This document shows, in pieces, positions 1 through 7,008 of a stretch of DNA of 15,643 nucleotides (position 1 is the first letter of the stretch; each line of letters starts with the position of its first letter). The translations under genes and the position numbers were made by a program. This stretch comes from an uncultured Helcococcus sp. Lineage in GTDB: Bacteria > Bacillota > Clostridia > Tissierellales > Peptoniphilaceae. The notes below the pieces were generated by a model, which worked only from the letters and a program-made list of their open reading frames with translations, was not told where the DNA came from and did no database searches. Location: the NCBI RefSeq assembly GCF_946998255.1, contig NZ_CAMPYN010000029.1, positions 1-15,643 on the forward strand. Reading direction: 5' to 3'.

Positions 1-638
1 AGAATCTCACTTATATCTCCATACTTAAAATCATCATTTTCTATATCTAGTATTGGAAAGGTCAGGGTGTTTATATTAGAAAAGTCGGTTACATTGAAGT
101 GGAATCTAATAAAGTTATCATCAACTACTTCTATAGCTTCTAAAAAACTATCTTGCCCCAATTTATATGGATAATAACCCTTCAAATTATCTACATAAGA
201 TGTATAAGTACCACTATATTGCGGGTCAGCAAGTACCTTGTAGGTGTTTTTAACATGGTGAGCCTTTATTTCTTTACCATTTGCAAAGCTTTGATCTTTT
301 TTCAATATCATAGATATAATACTTCCACCATCATCATACCAATATTGGTCTACCAAGTCTGGATTCATCTCATTATCTTCTGCTTGCTTAAATAATGACG
401 TGTTGATTAATCTAGTGAGTAAAGAAATCTTTTCTCCACCATCGCTTAAGGGATTAAGCGGCTTATCAGTTTTCATTGTAGCTATCCTAATTTTTTCTGA
501 TCCAACCAAGCTATGAGGGTTTTTTATTAAATCATTAGAATTCGACTTTTTAAATTGCTGGATAGGTAAAAAGTAAAAAACTAAAGAAAACATTAGTAAT
601 AAAATTATAATTAAAATGCCAGGATTAATTTTTTTCAT
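1..638 (-). CDS. Family 5 (oligopeptide/dipeptide-type) ABC transporter solute-binding protein, C-terminus outside window
   Basis: I translated this by hand: the frame is open from the ATG at 636-638 to the window edge (212 codons plus two bases). Residues 8-24 are a strongly hydrophobic segment after a short MKK start. After it comes a typical SBP_bac_5 N-lobe: the strand RIATM at 51-55, 'NPDLVDQYW' at 92-100, and the family signature region 'FANGKEIKAHHVKNTYKVL' at 118-136 (compare F-x-G-x-x-x-x-A-x-D-V in relatives), followed by 'ADPQYSG'. Such proteins capture peptides or other solutes outside the membrane and deliver them to an ABC permease. Oddly, there is no lipobox cysteine, so it looks anchored by an uncleaved signal rather than by lipid. 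It starts 18 bp after the glmM stop with a weak GGTGGTGA ribosome site and is probably the distal gene of the tmk-glmM operon. The substrate cannot be told. About 300 C-terminal residues are missing. Confidence 0.82.
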   Translation of the reverse strand, partial: MKKINPGILIIILLLMFSLVFYFLPIQQFKKSNSNDLIKNPHSLVGSEKIRIATMKTDKPLNPLSDGGEKISLLTRLINTSLFKQAEDNEMNPDLVDQYWYDDGGSIISMILKKDQSFANGKEIKAHHVKNTYKVLADPQYSGTYTSYVDNLKGYYPYKLGQDSFLEAIEVVDDNFIRFHFNVTDFSNINTLTFPILDIENDDFKYGDISEI

Positions 639-656
639 TTCACCACCAGTCTTTTT

Positions 657-2000
657 TTAAGCTATATAACCCTTGTCCTTTATCACTTGTACGACTCTAT
701 CAGCAAACATGTGACATTCTTCATCTGTTTCAGCTTCAACCATAACTCTAATGATTGGTTCTGTACCTGATACTCTAACTAAGAGTCTTCCCTTATCTTC
801 TATATCTTTTTCAACTTCTTTTATGGCCGCTTGAACATCTTCATCGCCCAATACTACATTTTTATCCTTTACCCTAACATTTTCTAATACTTGTGGGTAG
901 GTTTTTAAGTCTTTAACTAATAATGATAGGGGCATTTTTTGTTTTACCATGATTTCAATCAACTTAAGAGAAGTTAAAATACCATCACCTGTTGTTGCAT
1001 ATTTTGAATAAATTATATGACCTGATTGTTCTCCACCAATGCTATAACCATTTTCTTTTATTTCTTCAGAAACATATTTATCACCGACTTGAGTCATTAC
1101 ATAATCAATACCTAACTCTTCTAGTGATTTAAATAATCCTAGGTTTGACATAACGGTCGTAACTAAAACATTTTTGCTTAATTCATCAATTTGTTTTAAA
1201 TATTTAGCGAAAACATACATGATAGCATCACCATCAACAATGTTTCCTTTTTCATCTACAGCTAAACATCTATCAGCATCACCATCATAGGCTATACCTA
1301 TATCATAGTTACCTTCTTTTACTCTTTCGGCTAAAGCTTCAATATGGGTAGAGCCAGCATTTAAGTTGATATTGTAACCATCTGGCTTATTGTTCATCAT
1401 TTCAACATCTGCACCTAAGATATCAAAAACATTGTTTGATATTTGGTAAGCCGCACCATTTGAGGCATCAACTAGAACTTTTACACCCTTAAAGGATTTA
1501 CTTACAACTGTTGCAAGATAAGCTATATATCTATTTCTACCAACAACGTGGTCTACAGTCCTACCTATTTCATCTTTAACTGCATACTCAATATAGTCTT
1601 CTTCACTATCTATATATTTTTCAAGTTCTTCTAAAACACTGTCTTCAAGCTTGTAACCCTTACTATCTAATAGTTTTATACCATTATCATAGAATGGATT
1701 GTGGCTTGCAGAAATCATAATCCCTGCATCAAATTCTTCTGTTCTCGTGATATAAGAAACACTTGGTGTTGTGGTAACATGAAGTAAATAAGCATCCGCA
1801 CCACTTGATGTAATACCTGCAGCTAAGGCAGACTCAAGCATATAAGATGATCTACGTGTGTCTTTACCTATAACTATTCTTGCTTGTGGATTATCTTTTT
1901 TGAAGTAATAGCCCAGAAATCTACCTATTTTAAAGGCATGTTTTACAGTAAGGCCTATATTTGCTTCTCCTCTAAATCCATCTGTTCCAAAATATTTCAT
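657..2000 (-). CDS. glmM: Phosphoglucosamine mutase GlmM
   Basis: This 447-residue protein has the usual GlmM length. It interconverts glucosamine-6-phosphate and glucosamine-1-phosphate in the cytoplasm, the step feeding UDP-GlcNAc and hence peptidoglycan. The start 'KYFGTDGFRGEAN' is typical. The phosphoserine loop ISASHNP (96-102) gives catalytic Ser99. The Mg-binding loop DGDADR is at 239-244, the sugar-binding loop GGEQSGH at 322-328, and the phosphate-binding loop RVSGTEPIIR at 409-418. The GEQSG form, with Ser99 in a SASHNP loop, separates it from phosphomannomutase. An AGGAGT ribosome site (2005-2010) lies 4 nt before the ATG. It follows rsmI after 64 bp that contain a 20-bp palindrome, and precedes a solute-binding protein gene. 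In many Bacillota glmM sits with cdaA-cdaR, whose diadenylate cyclase GlmM restrains; here it is instead in the operon of the c-di-AMP receptor gene darA. Confidence 0.97.
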   Translation of the reverse strand: MKYFGTDGFRGEANIGLTVKHAFKIGRFLGYYFKKDNPQARIVIGKDTRRSSYMLESALAAGITSSGADAYLLHVTTTPSVSYITRTEEFDAGIMISASHNPFYDNGIKLLDSKGYKLEDSVLEELEKYIDSEEDYIEYAVKDEIGRTVDHVVGRNRYIAYLATVVSKSFKGVKVLVDASNGAAYQISNNVFDILGADVEMMNNKPDGYNINLNAGSTHIEALAERVKEGNYDIGIAYDGDADRCLAVDEKGNIVDGDAIMYVFAKYLKQIDELSKNVLVTTVMSNLGLFKSLEELGIDYVMTQVGDKYVSEEIKENGYSIGGEQSGHIIYSKYATTGDGILTSLKLIEIMVKQKMPLSLLVKDLKTYPQVLENVRVKDKNVVLGDEDVQAAIKEVEKDIEDKGRLLVRVSGTEPIIRVMVEAETDEECHMFADRVVQVIKDKGYIA

Positions 2001-2014
2001 TTTTACTCCTTATT

Positions 2015-2034
2015 TTAGTCTATATATAGACTAA
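2015..2034. repeat. Perfect 20-bp palindrome upstream of glmM
   Basis: The half-site TTAGTCTATA is followed directly by its exact reverse complement, between the rsmI stop (2065) and the glmM ribosome site (2005-2010). In RNA it could form an 8-bp hairpin with a TATA loop, but no U-tract follows, so it is not a standard terminator. Its position just upstream of the ribosome site suits an operator for an internal glmM promoter or an mRNA processing or stabilising hairpin. Function is inferred only; the symmetry is seen directly. Confidence 0.6.
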
Positions 2035-2064
2035 CTAATAAATGTATAATAAATATGTATTAGC

Positions 2065-2871
2065 CTATATTTCTAAAGAAATATCATATAATTTATTTTT
2101 ATTAATATTTAATTCTTTTTGTAAAATTTTTATTGCTGATTTTTTTGTTAAACCTTCAGATAGTAGCTTTAACATTTTATCTTTAATAAATTCATCATCT
2201 ACTACTTCAATCTTGTCATATTTATCAATCAACAAAACTATTTCACCCTTGTCTACTATATCCATATCTTTGTAATCTTTGGCTTTAAATATTTTAATAT
2301 CTTCATATATTTTTGATATTTCTCTTACTACGGCAATATTGTGGTCACTTATATTTTCTGATAAAAACTCTAAAGTTTTAAAAATCCTATGAGGACTTTC
2401 GTAGAATATTGTAGTACATGAATCTTTTTTTATTTTTTCAATCAAGTTTTTTCTATCCTTATCCTTACTTGGAAAAAAACCAAAAAACTTAAATTCACTA
2501 TTATCAAATCCGCTGAGGACTAAGGCAGTAGTAAAGGCACTAGGCCCCGGTAAAACAGTGTATTCTATACTATTTTCTATTAAACTATTTATAAGAATAT
2601 TTCCAGGGTCTGATATAGCGGGCATACCTGCGTCTGATATTATTGAAATGGTTAACCCATCTAAAGCCTTGCTTATGATCTCATCCAATCGTTCTTTTTC
2701 ATTAAATTTATGGTAAGAGGAAAGCTTAGCCTTGATGTCATAGGCATCCAATAACTTTTTAGAAGTCCTGGTATCTTCACAATATATTATATCTGAACTT
2801 TCTAGAGTTTTAATCGCCCTAAGTGTTATATCTTCCAAGTTACCTATTGGTGTAGATACAAAATAAATCAT
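2065..2871 (-). CDS. rsmI: 16S rRNA (cytidine(1402)-2'-O)-methyltransferase RsmI
   Basis: This 268-residue TP-methylase (SAM-dependent) protein methylates the 2'-O of C1402 in the decoding centre of 16S rRNA. The N-terminal 'STPIGNLEDITLRAI' (6-20), 'EDTRTSKKLL' (32-41), the glycine loop 'ISDAGMPAISDPG' (78-90), 'VLPGPSAFTTAL' (106-117), 'FFGFFPSKDKDRK' (129-141) and 'FYESPHR' (156-162) are the classic RsmI series. Residues about 225-268 form the short helical C-terminal domain seen in the family. Its ATG overlaps the holB stop by four bases (ATGA), implying translational coupling, with an AAAGGG ribosome site inside the end of holB. In Bacillus subtilis rsmI (yabC) lies in the same tmk-holB neighbourhood, which supports the call. 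Confidence 0.96.
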   Translation of the reverse strand: MIYFVSTPIGNLEDITLRAIKTLESSDIIYCEDTRTSKKLLDAYDIKAKLSSYHKFNEKERLDEIISKALDGLTISIISDAGMPAISDPGNILINSLIENSIEYTVLPGPSAFTTALVLSGFDNSEFKFFGFFPSKDKDRKNLIEKIKKDSCTTIFYESPHRIFKTLEFLSENISDHNIAVVREISKIYEDIKIFKAKDYKDMDIVDKGEIVLLIDKYDKIEVVDDEFIKDKMLKLLSEGLTKKSAIKILQKELNINKNKLYDISLEI

Positions 2872-3680
2872 TTGATACCCTTTCTTTTTTCTGCTTTTTT
2901 ATTTATTTTTATAATAGTTAAGAATAAGTCTTCAACCGCCAGTTGAAAATTGATTTTTACATCCATAAGCTTCCTGATATTTTCTATCTTCATCAAGATT
3001 TCTTCAATTTCGCTAATTAAAAATACGCTCATCCTATTTAATAGATTTTTATATTCTAAATTCTCAATTGAACTAATATCAGAAAATTTTGCATCAATAA
3101 AGATTTTACTTAAAAGATTTAAAAACTCACTTTTATTATTTGAAAGTTCCTTCAACAAATTTTTCTCTTTATTTATAAAGTAATACTTGTTTGATAAAGC
3201 TTCTTTCAGTAAATGGATGGTATTTTTGCCAAGTTCACTATCCAGGTCAATCCTTGCACTAGCATTTAAACTAATCAATTGACATCTAGAAATAATGGTA
3301 TTTAATAATTTATACCTATTGTTAGTTAGCAAGATTACAATACTGTAGTCTGGCAAATCTTCTAAGGTTTTAAGCATAGCATTTTGTGCTTCTGTACGCA
3401 TAAAATGAGCATCTTTTATAACATACAAGTTATATTTCAACTTAGAAGGCTTATTAAAAACCTTTCTATTTAAATCTCTAATTTGTTCTATAGAAATATT
3501 TTCATTTTCAGCTTCTATCAATTCAACCAAATTATTTATATCGATATTAGTCTCTTTACTATAAATACTTTTGGCAAATTCTTTATACTGATCTATAACT
3601 AGATCCTTTTCACCTTCAAAAATATATGCGTGAAAAATCTTATTCTCAGCTATTTGTTTTTGTAAAATAGGGTCCAACAT
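2868..3680 (-). CDS. holB: DNA polymerase III subunit delta' (clamp-loader)
   Basis: This 270-residue AAA+ clamp-loader subunit works with DnaX and delta to load the beta clamp. The N-terminal 'NKIFHAYIFEG' (13-23), 'ISIEQIRDLNRKV' (62-74), 'YNLYVIKDAHFM' (83-94), 'TEAQNAMLKTLEDLP' (96-110) and the SRC motif at 131-133 (with the arginine that acts in trans on DnaX) fit delta'. The ATP site looks degenerate: there is no GxxGxGK[ST] after HAYIFEG, and the Walker B region reads KDAH (89-92) instead of DE-A-H. The DnaX-type zinc cysteines are also absent. Delta' subunits often do not bind ATP, so this is compatible with function. The C-terminal 150 residues are Lys/Ile/Asn-rich and diverged. It overlaps darA by one base (TAATG) and rsmI by four. 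Confidence 0.9.
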   Translation of the reverse strand: MLDPILQKQIAENKIFHAYIFEGEKDLVIDQYKEFAKSIYSKETNIDINNLVELIEAENENISIEQIRDLNRKVFNKPSKLKYNLYVIKDAHFMRTEAQNAMLKTLEDLPDYSIVILLTNNRYKLLNTIISRCQLISLNASARIDLDSELGKNTIHLLKEALSNKYYFINKEKNLLKELSNNKSEFLNLLSKIFIDAKFSDISSIENLEYKNLLNRMSVFLISEIEEILMKIENIRKLMDVKINFQLAVEDLFLTIIKINKKAEKRKGIK

Positions 3681-4006
3681 TACAACTTAATAAATTGGTC
3701 TACATCTAAGATAAATATTGTTGCTCCGCCAATTTCAATTTCTACAGGTAAGGAATTGAATAAGGTAGATTGACCTGAAGTATTAATTATTGAAGTTGTA
3801 GTCTTCCTTCTTTTACTATTAGCTTCAATAACCTCTAAGCATTTATCTAACTTATCTTCTTCAACCCCTAAAAGCAAGGTTGTGTTACCTTCTTTTAAGA
3901 ACCCGCCACTTGTAGATAATTTAGTTACTGAAAATTTATTTTCTACTAAATCATCCATTAGCATATTTACATCATTGTCTTGAACAATAGCTAATACTAA
4001 TTTCAT
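3680..4006 (-). CDS. darA: Cyclic-di-AMP receptor DarA (PstA, YaaQ family)
   Basis: This 108-residue PII-like protein closely follows Bacillus subtilis YaaQ/DarA: 'MKLVLAIVQD' at the start, 'VTKLSTSGGFLKEGNTTLLLGV' spread over 27-48, and the C-terminal strand 'PVEIEIGGATIFIL' (87-100). The family forms trimers that bind c-di-AMP at subunit interfaces through the TxGGFLxxGNTT region (32-43 here). The downstream target is unknown in most species. Position 26 is Ser where I recall Arg in B. subtilis and Staphylococcus aureus, and the loop at about 64-80 is shorter than in B. subtilis, so ligand contacts may differ. GGAGG at 4011-4015 gives a good ribosome site and the start overlaps the tmk stop (ATGA). 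The order tmk-darA-holB is conserved in Bacillota, but yaaR, yaaT and yabA of B. subtilis are not here. Confidence 0.93.
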   Translation of the reverse strand: MKLVLAIVQDNDVNMLMDDLVENKFSVTKLSTSGGFLKEGNTTLLLGVEEDKLDKCLEVIEANSKRRKTTTSIINTSGQSTLFNSLPVEIEIGGATIFILDVDQFIKL

Positions 4007-4623
4007 TTTTCCTCCAAAATTTCATCTAATTTTTCTATTACATCATTTACAACTTCATCAACTGTCTTTGAGGCATCAATTACAATAAAACTTTCATCAT
4101 CTATCAATTGCTTATAGCCTTCATAGACTCTTTCGTGGAAGAGATTAGCTTCTTTTTCTAACCTGTCCGGATCTTCACTAGCCTTTTTTCTATTCAAAAC
4201 AGTGATTGGATCAACATCTAAAAAGAATGTATAGTCAGGTTTTAAGTTGTCTGTAGCAAAGTCGTTTATAGCCCTTACTTCATCAACTCCAACTTGTCTT
4301 GCATAACCTTGATAAGCTAGAGATGATAATACATACCTATCTGAAATAACTAACTTTCCTGCTTCAATATTTGGTTTTACTTTTTCTTCTACAGATTGAG
4401 CCCTAGCTGCAGCAAATAATAGAACTTCAGTCCTATCATGCATTTTATGACTGTCTACATTTAATAAAATATCTCTAATCTGTTCACCTATAGATGTACC
4501 ACCAGGTTCTCTTGTTAATACATAATCTATATTCTTTTGGTCTAAATAGCTTTTTACCCTTTCAAGTACTGTTGACTTCCCTGAACCATCTGAACCTTCG
4601 AATACAATAAATTTACCATTCAT
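4003..4623 (-). CDS. tmk: Thymidylate kinase (dTMP kinase)
   Basis: This 206-residue P-loop kinase converts dTMP to dTDP for DNA synthesis. Seen: P-loop GSDGSGKST (10-18), 'TREPGG' (37-42), the DRY element (95-97) with 'SSLAYQGYARQ' after it, 'LDVDP' near 135-139, and a LID region with 'RKKASEDPDRLEKE' (145-158). The gene begins with two adjacent ATGs (4624-4626 and 4621-4623). The second is chosen because AGGAGG at 4630-4635 is only 3 nt from the first but 6 nt from the second. It is the first gene of the tmk-darA-holB-rsmI-glmM unit, with a candidate promoter at 4644-4672. The four-base stop/start overlap with darA indicates coupling. Confidence 0.96.
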   Translation of the reverse strand: MNGKFIVFEGSDGSGKSTVLERVKSYLDQKNIDYVLTREPGGTSIGEQIRDILLNVDSHKMHDRTEVLLFAAARAQSVEEKVKPNIEAGKLVISDRYVLSSLAYQGYARQVGVDEVRAINDFATDNLKPDYTFFLDVDPITVLNRKKASEDPDRLEKEANLFHERVYEGYKQLIDDESFIVIDASKTVDEVVNDVIEKLDEILEEK

Positions 4624-4627
4624 CATA

Positions 4628-4636
4628 CTCCTCCTT
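4628..4636 (-). promoter_or_regulatory. Strong ribosome site deciding the tmk start
   Basis: AAGGAGGAG reads on the minus strand here. The core AGGAGG (4630-4635) is 3 nt from the first of two tandem ATGs and 6 nt from the second. The second spacing is the usual one, so translation probably begins at 4623. Confidence 0.6.
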
Positions 4637-4643
4637 ATATTAA

Positions 4644-4672
4644 ATTATATATTTTTTATACATATTTTTCCA
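4644..4672 (-). promoter_or_regulatory. Candidate sigma-A promoter of the tmk operon
   Basis: TGGAAA (4672-4667) is separated by 17 nt from a perfect TATAAT (4649-4644). The predicted start near 4637 would leave a leader of barely a dozen bases, just enough for the ribosome site. The hexamers are seen; use as a promoter is inferred. Confidence 0.45.
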
Positions 4673-4694
4673 CTATTCAAGATTATTCTTATAT

Positions 4695-4731
4695 AAAAAA
4701 TAAAGGAGTATTCGTTTTTGAATACCCCTTT
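4695..4731 (-). terminator. Rho-independent terminator of the amidase gene
   Basis: On the minus strand a 12-bp stem (AAAGGGGTATTC with GAATACTCCTTT, one G:U pair) closes a 6-nt loop and is followed by A then six T. It lies 25 bp after the amidase stop and upstream of the tmk promoter, isolating the two units. Confidence 0.88.
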
Positions 4732-4755
4732 TAATTATTAAATATTTAATTCAAA

Positions 4756-6852
4756 TTACTTTAATCTTAAATTATAGTGTCTTGCAACTACTTGCATGAA
4801 GCTTTCTGCTAAAGCTTTTTGGTTTTCAAGATAAACTTTTGAATCTTTGTAGTTTGTATGGAAAACCGTTTCTACTATATATTTTTCATTTGAACCGTTT
4901 CCTCTTAAAACACCATAGTAATCTTTTCCACTAGCAGGTTTTGTTCTTGTTATTCTTCCTGAATCGTAGTCTCTATATCTAAGACCTCTATTTGGTGTAG
5001 ATAATTTATTTGAAATTGTATTTGCTAAATCTTTTCCAAGAGCTTCTGACTTGTTATCTACTGAACCATATACTTCAACACCCCTTGTTGAGCTACTTGA
5101 CGAAGCATTTGAGTGTACTGATAGATATAAGTCAGAACCATTTCCTGCTTCAGCTCTAGCCTTCAAGCTAGGATCATCATTAATATTTTTTCTAGTAATA
5201 TGTGTTGTAACATTTTCATATTTACTTGCTGCTTTTTGGATTTCTAAAGCAAATTTATAGTTTTGGTCTCCCTCATTAAACAGCAAACCACCTCTATTGT
5301 GAGCGGCACCACCACCATGACCTGGATCTAAAACTAATACAAAATTAGATTTTGTACCATTTTCTGGTTTTACATCTACTGAGTTATCTGATGGTTTTTC
5401 TATATCAGATGCTTTTGGTGCTATTGTTGCACTTATCCAACCACCTGGTGTACCTTTTACTTTTGTTAAGTTTACAGCATTTCCTTTAGTATTGAATACA
5501 TAATATTGTCCAGCTCTCAATACACCTACGCTATTTGTACCTGATAAAGCATTATAAGCATTTCTATATGTAGGTACATCAAATGGTAGGTTAACTACAC
5601 CATCAACTATTGTTAATGAATTTGTATTTACACTTGGTGAGTCAACTGGTTTAGATGGTTCTGGTTTAGGTTTTGGTTTAGGTTTTGGTGTAGGTTTTGT
5701 TTCTACACCTTTAGATTGACCATTTATGTCATTTACGTTCACCCAGGCACCTGGGCTACTCAATGACTTAGAAACATTAACAGCACCCCTTCTTGTACTG
5801 AATACATAATAAGTTCCTGCTGCATATGTTTTAACTGAATTTTTTGATGATCTTGCATCTTCAGCATTTAAGTATACATTTGTAGTAGATTTTAAGTTTA
5901 CCCTATCTCCCTTTGCTAGTGATTGGATATTATTGTTAATTGGTTTATCCTTATTTTCACTAGGAGTAGGTGTAGGTTTTACAGGATTTGATGGTTTTGG
6001 TGTTTCAGGTTTTGATGGTTTTTGTGTCTCAGGCTTTGATTGATTTAAAGAATTTAAATTTACCCAAGCACCAGCTTGACCTTTAACTCTTGAAATATTT
6101 ACAGCACCACTAACCCTATTAAATACATAGTATGTTCCTGCTGCATATGTTTTTACAGCATTTTTTTCATTTCTTGCATCTTGTGCATTCATATATACAT
6201 TTACTGTCTTAGGTAATGATAGCTTTTCGACAGTATTGCTTGTATTATCAGAATTTTTTGAATCTGATGGGTTTTCTTTAACATCTAGTGTTCTTGCATC
6301 TATCCAGCCACCGCTGCTTCCTGCTGACTTAGAAATATTTATTGCATTTCCACTTCTTTTATATATATAATACGTGCCTGCTGGATAGCTTGTTACAGCT
6401 GATCTAGCTTCTAGGGCGTTTTTAGCATTTCTGTAAACTTTAACTGCATTCTTTACAGTAACTTTTTCTCCAGAAATACTACCTTGAGCTTTTGTTTCAG
6501 CCTTTGCTAAGTCATCGACATTTATCCATGATCCAGCTTGACCTTGCTTTTTAGACAAGTTTATAGCTTTTCCAGATATCTTATAAACATGATATGAACC
6601 AGCATTATATTTTGTTTTTGCATCAACTTTTTTCTCTGCATTTTCTGCTGTTACATAACCATCTGCTGTTTTATCTAATCTAACAGTTGAATCTGATGCA
6701 TTTACAGCATACCCATATTTATTAGCATGTCTTTCTAATTCAGTCCTACTGATATTGGCATAAACGCCAGAAATAGTAGCAAATAACGGCAATACAATTG
6801 CTAATAATAAAACAACTACTATTAACTTAATATTTACTTTATTCGTATTCAT
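4756..6852 (-). CDS. Secreted N-acetylmuramoyl-L-alanine amidase (Amidase_3) with five N-terminal wall-binding-like repeats
   Basis: This 698-residue exported wall hydrolase would cleave the bond between MurNAc and L-Ala in peptidoglycan. Residues 1-32 are a signal peptide (hydrophobic 9-25, likely cleavage after VYA at 30-32). Five related modules of about 55 residues follow at roughly 65-117, 131-190, 213-270, 321-377 and 423-478, sharing the core 'AGTYYVF...AVNIS...G.WV'. Pro/Lys/Thr-rich linkers separate modules 3-4 (272-304) and 4-5 (385-403). The C-terminal Amidase_3 domain (503-698) has zinc ligands His512 (DPGHGG), Glu527 and His580 (SVHSNA), and catalytic Glu661 (IVETVF). All key residues are present, so it should be active. 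The modules recall short SH3-like units I associate with clostridial and phage endolysins, but I cannot confirm the family. It is monocistronic, with an extended -10 promoter, a WalR-like box and a terminator. Tandem ribosome sites precede the ATG. Confidence 0.93.
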   Translation of the reverse strand: MNTNKVNIKLIVVVLLLAIVLPLFATISGVYANISRTELERHANKYGYAVNASDSTVRLDKTADGYVTAENAEKKVDAKTKYNAGSYHVYKISGKAINLSKKQGQAGSWINVDDLAKAETKAQGSISGEKVTVKNAVKVYRNAKNALEARSAVTSYPAGTYYIYKRSGNAINISKSAGSSGGWIDARTLDVKENPSDSKNSDNTSNTVEKLSLPKTVNVYMNAQDARNEKNAVKTYAAGTYYVFNRVSGAVNISRVKGQAGAWVNLNSLNQSKPETQKPSKPETPKPSNPVKPTPTPSENKDKPINNNIQSLAKGDRVNLKSTTNVYLNAEDARSSKNSVKTYAAGTYYVFSTRRGAVNVSKSLSSPGAWVNVNDINGQSKGVETKPTPKPKPKPKPEPSKPVDSPSVNTNSLTIVDGVVNLPFDVPTYRNAYNALSGTNSVGVLRAGQYYVFNTKGNAVNLTKVKGTPGGWISATIAPKASDIEKPSDNSVDVKPENGTKSNFVLVLDPGHGGGAAHNRGGLLFNEGDQNYKFALEIQKAASKYENVTTHITRKNINDDPSLKARAEAGNGSDLYLSVHSNASSSSSTRGVEVYGSVDNKSEALGKDLANTISNKLSTPNRGLRYRDYDSGRITRTKPASGKDYYGVLRGNGSNEKYIVETVFHTNYKDSKVYLENQKALAESFMQVVARHYNLRLK
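5419..6660 (-). repeat. Five tandem-type protein modules within the amidase gene
   Basis: Approximate DNA spans of modules 1-5 are 6660-6502, 6462-6283, 6216-6043, 5892-5722 and 5586-5419. Modules 3 and 4 are closest: both encode 'KTYAAGTYYVF' exactly and share at least 20 identical bases there. Module 1 is the most diverged. Spacing is uneven because of Pro-rich linkers on both sides of module 4. Confidence 0.85.
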
Positions 6853-6889
6853 TCTCCTTCTCCTAATTCTCTATTTATTCGATAGCTAA

Positions 6890-6919
6890 ATTATAACACA
6901 AATTGTAATTAAAATGTAA
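6890..6919 (-). promoter_or_regulatory. Extended -10 promoter of the amidase gene
   Basis: A perfect extended -10, TGTTATAAT (6898-6890), reads toward the amidase. The best -35 is weak (TTACAT at 6919-6914, 18-nt spacing), so an activator or the TG element probably matters. The inferred start near 6883 gives a leader of about 30 nt. Confidence 0.6.
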
Positions 6920-6920
6920 C
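6904..6920 (+). promoter_or_regulatory. Perfect WalR (YycF)-type response-regulator box
   Basis: TGTAAT, five bases (TAAAA), then TGTAAC exactly fits the published WalR consensus TGT(A/T)A(A/T/C)-N5-TGT(A/T)A(A/T/C). WalRK is the essential two-component system that controls wall hydrolases in low-GC Gram-positives, and the adjacent gene is a wall amidase. The site is inverted relative to the amidase and overlaps its -35 region (about -21 to -37), a geometry that suits repression. It lies in direct orientation upstream of darB. Binding is inferred. Confidence 0.55.
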
Positions 6921-6951
6921 TTTTACAAATATTATATTCTTATTTCTACAT

Positions 6952-6980
6952 TTTATTTTCACTTTAACTTGATATATAAT
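6952..6980 (+). promoter_or_regulatory. Candidate promoter of darB
   Basis: A perfect TATAAT (6975-6980) leaves room for a start near 6987 and a leader of about 20 nt with AGGAGG at 6998-7003. The -35 is poor (TTTATT at 6952-6957, 17-nt spacing). A second TATAAT at 6987-6992 is too close to the ribosome site. Confidence 0.38.
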
Positions 6981-7008
6981 TACTTATATAATCCTTTAGG
7001 AGGAATAC

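Noticed and set aside
153..395. Plus-strand open frame opposite the partial binding-protein gene
   Set aside because: The minus-strand frame is open throughout and gives a clear SBP_bac_5 protein; the plus frame is low-complexity and Ile-rich.
6985..6992. Second TATAAT upstream of darB
   Set aside because: Transcription from it would start inside the ribosome site, leaving no usable leader.
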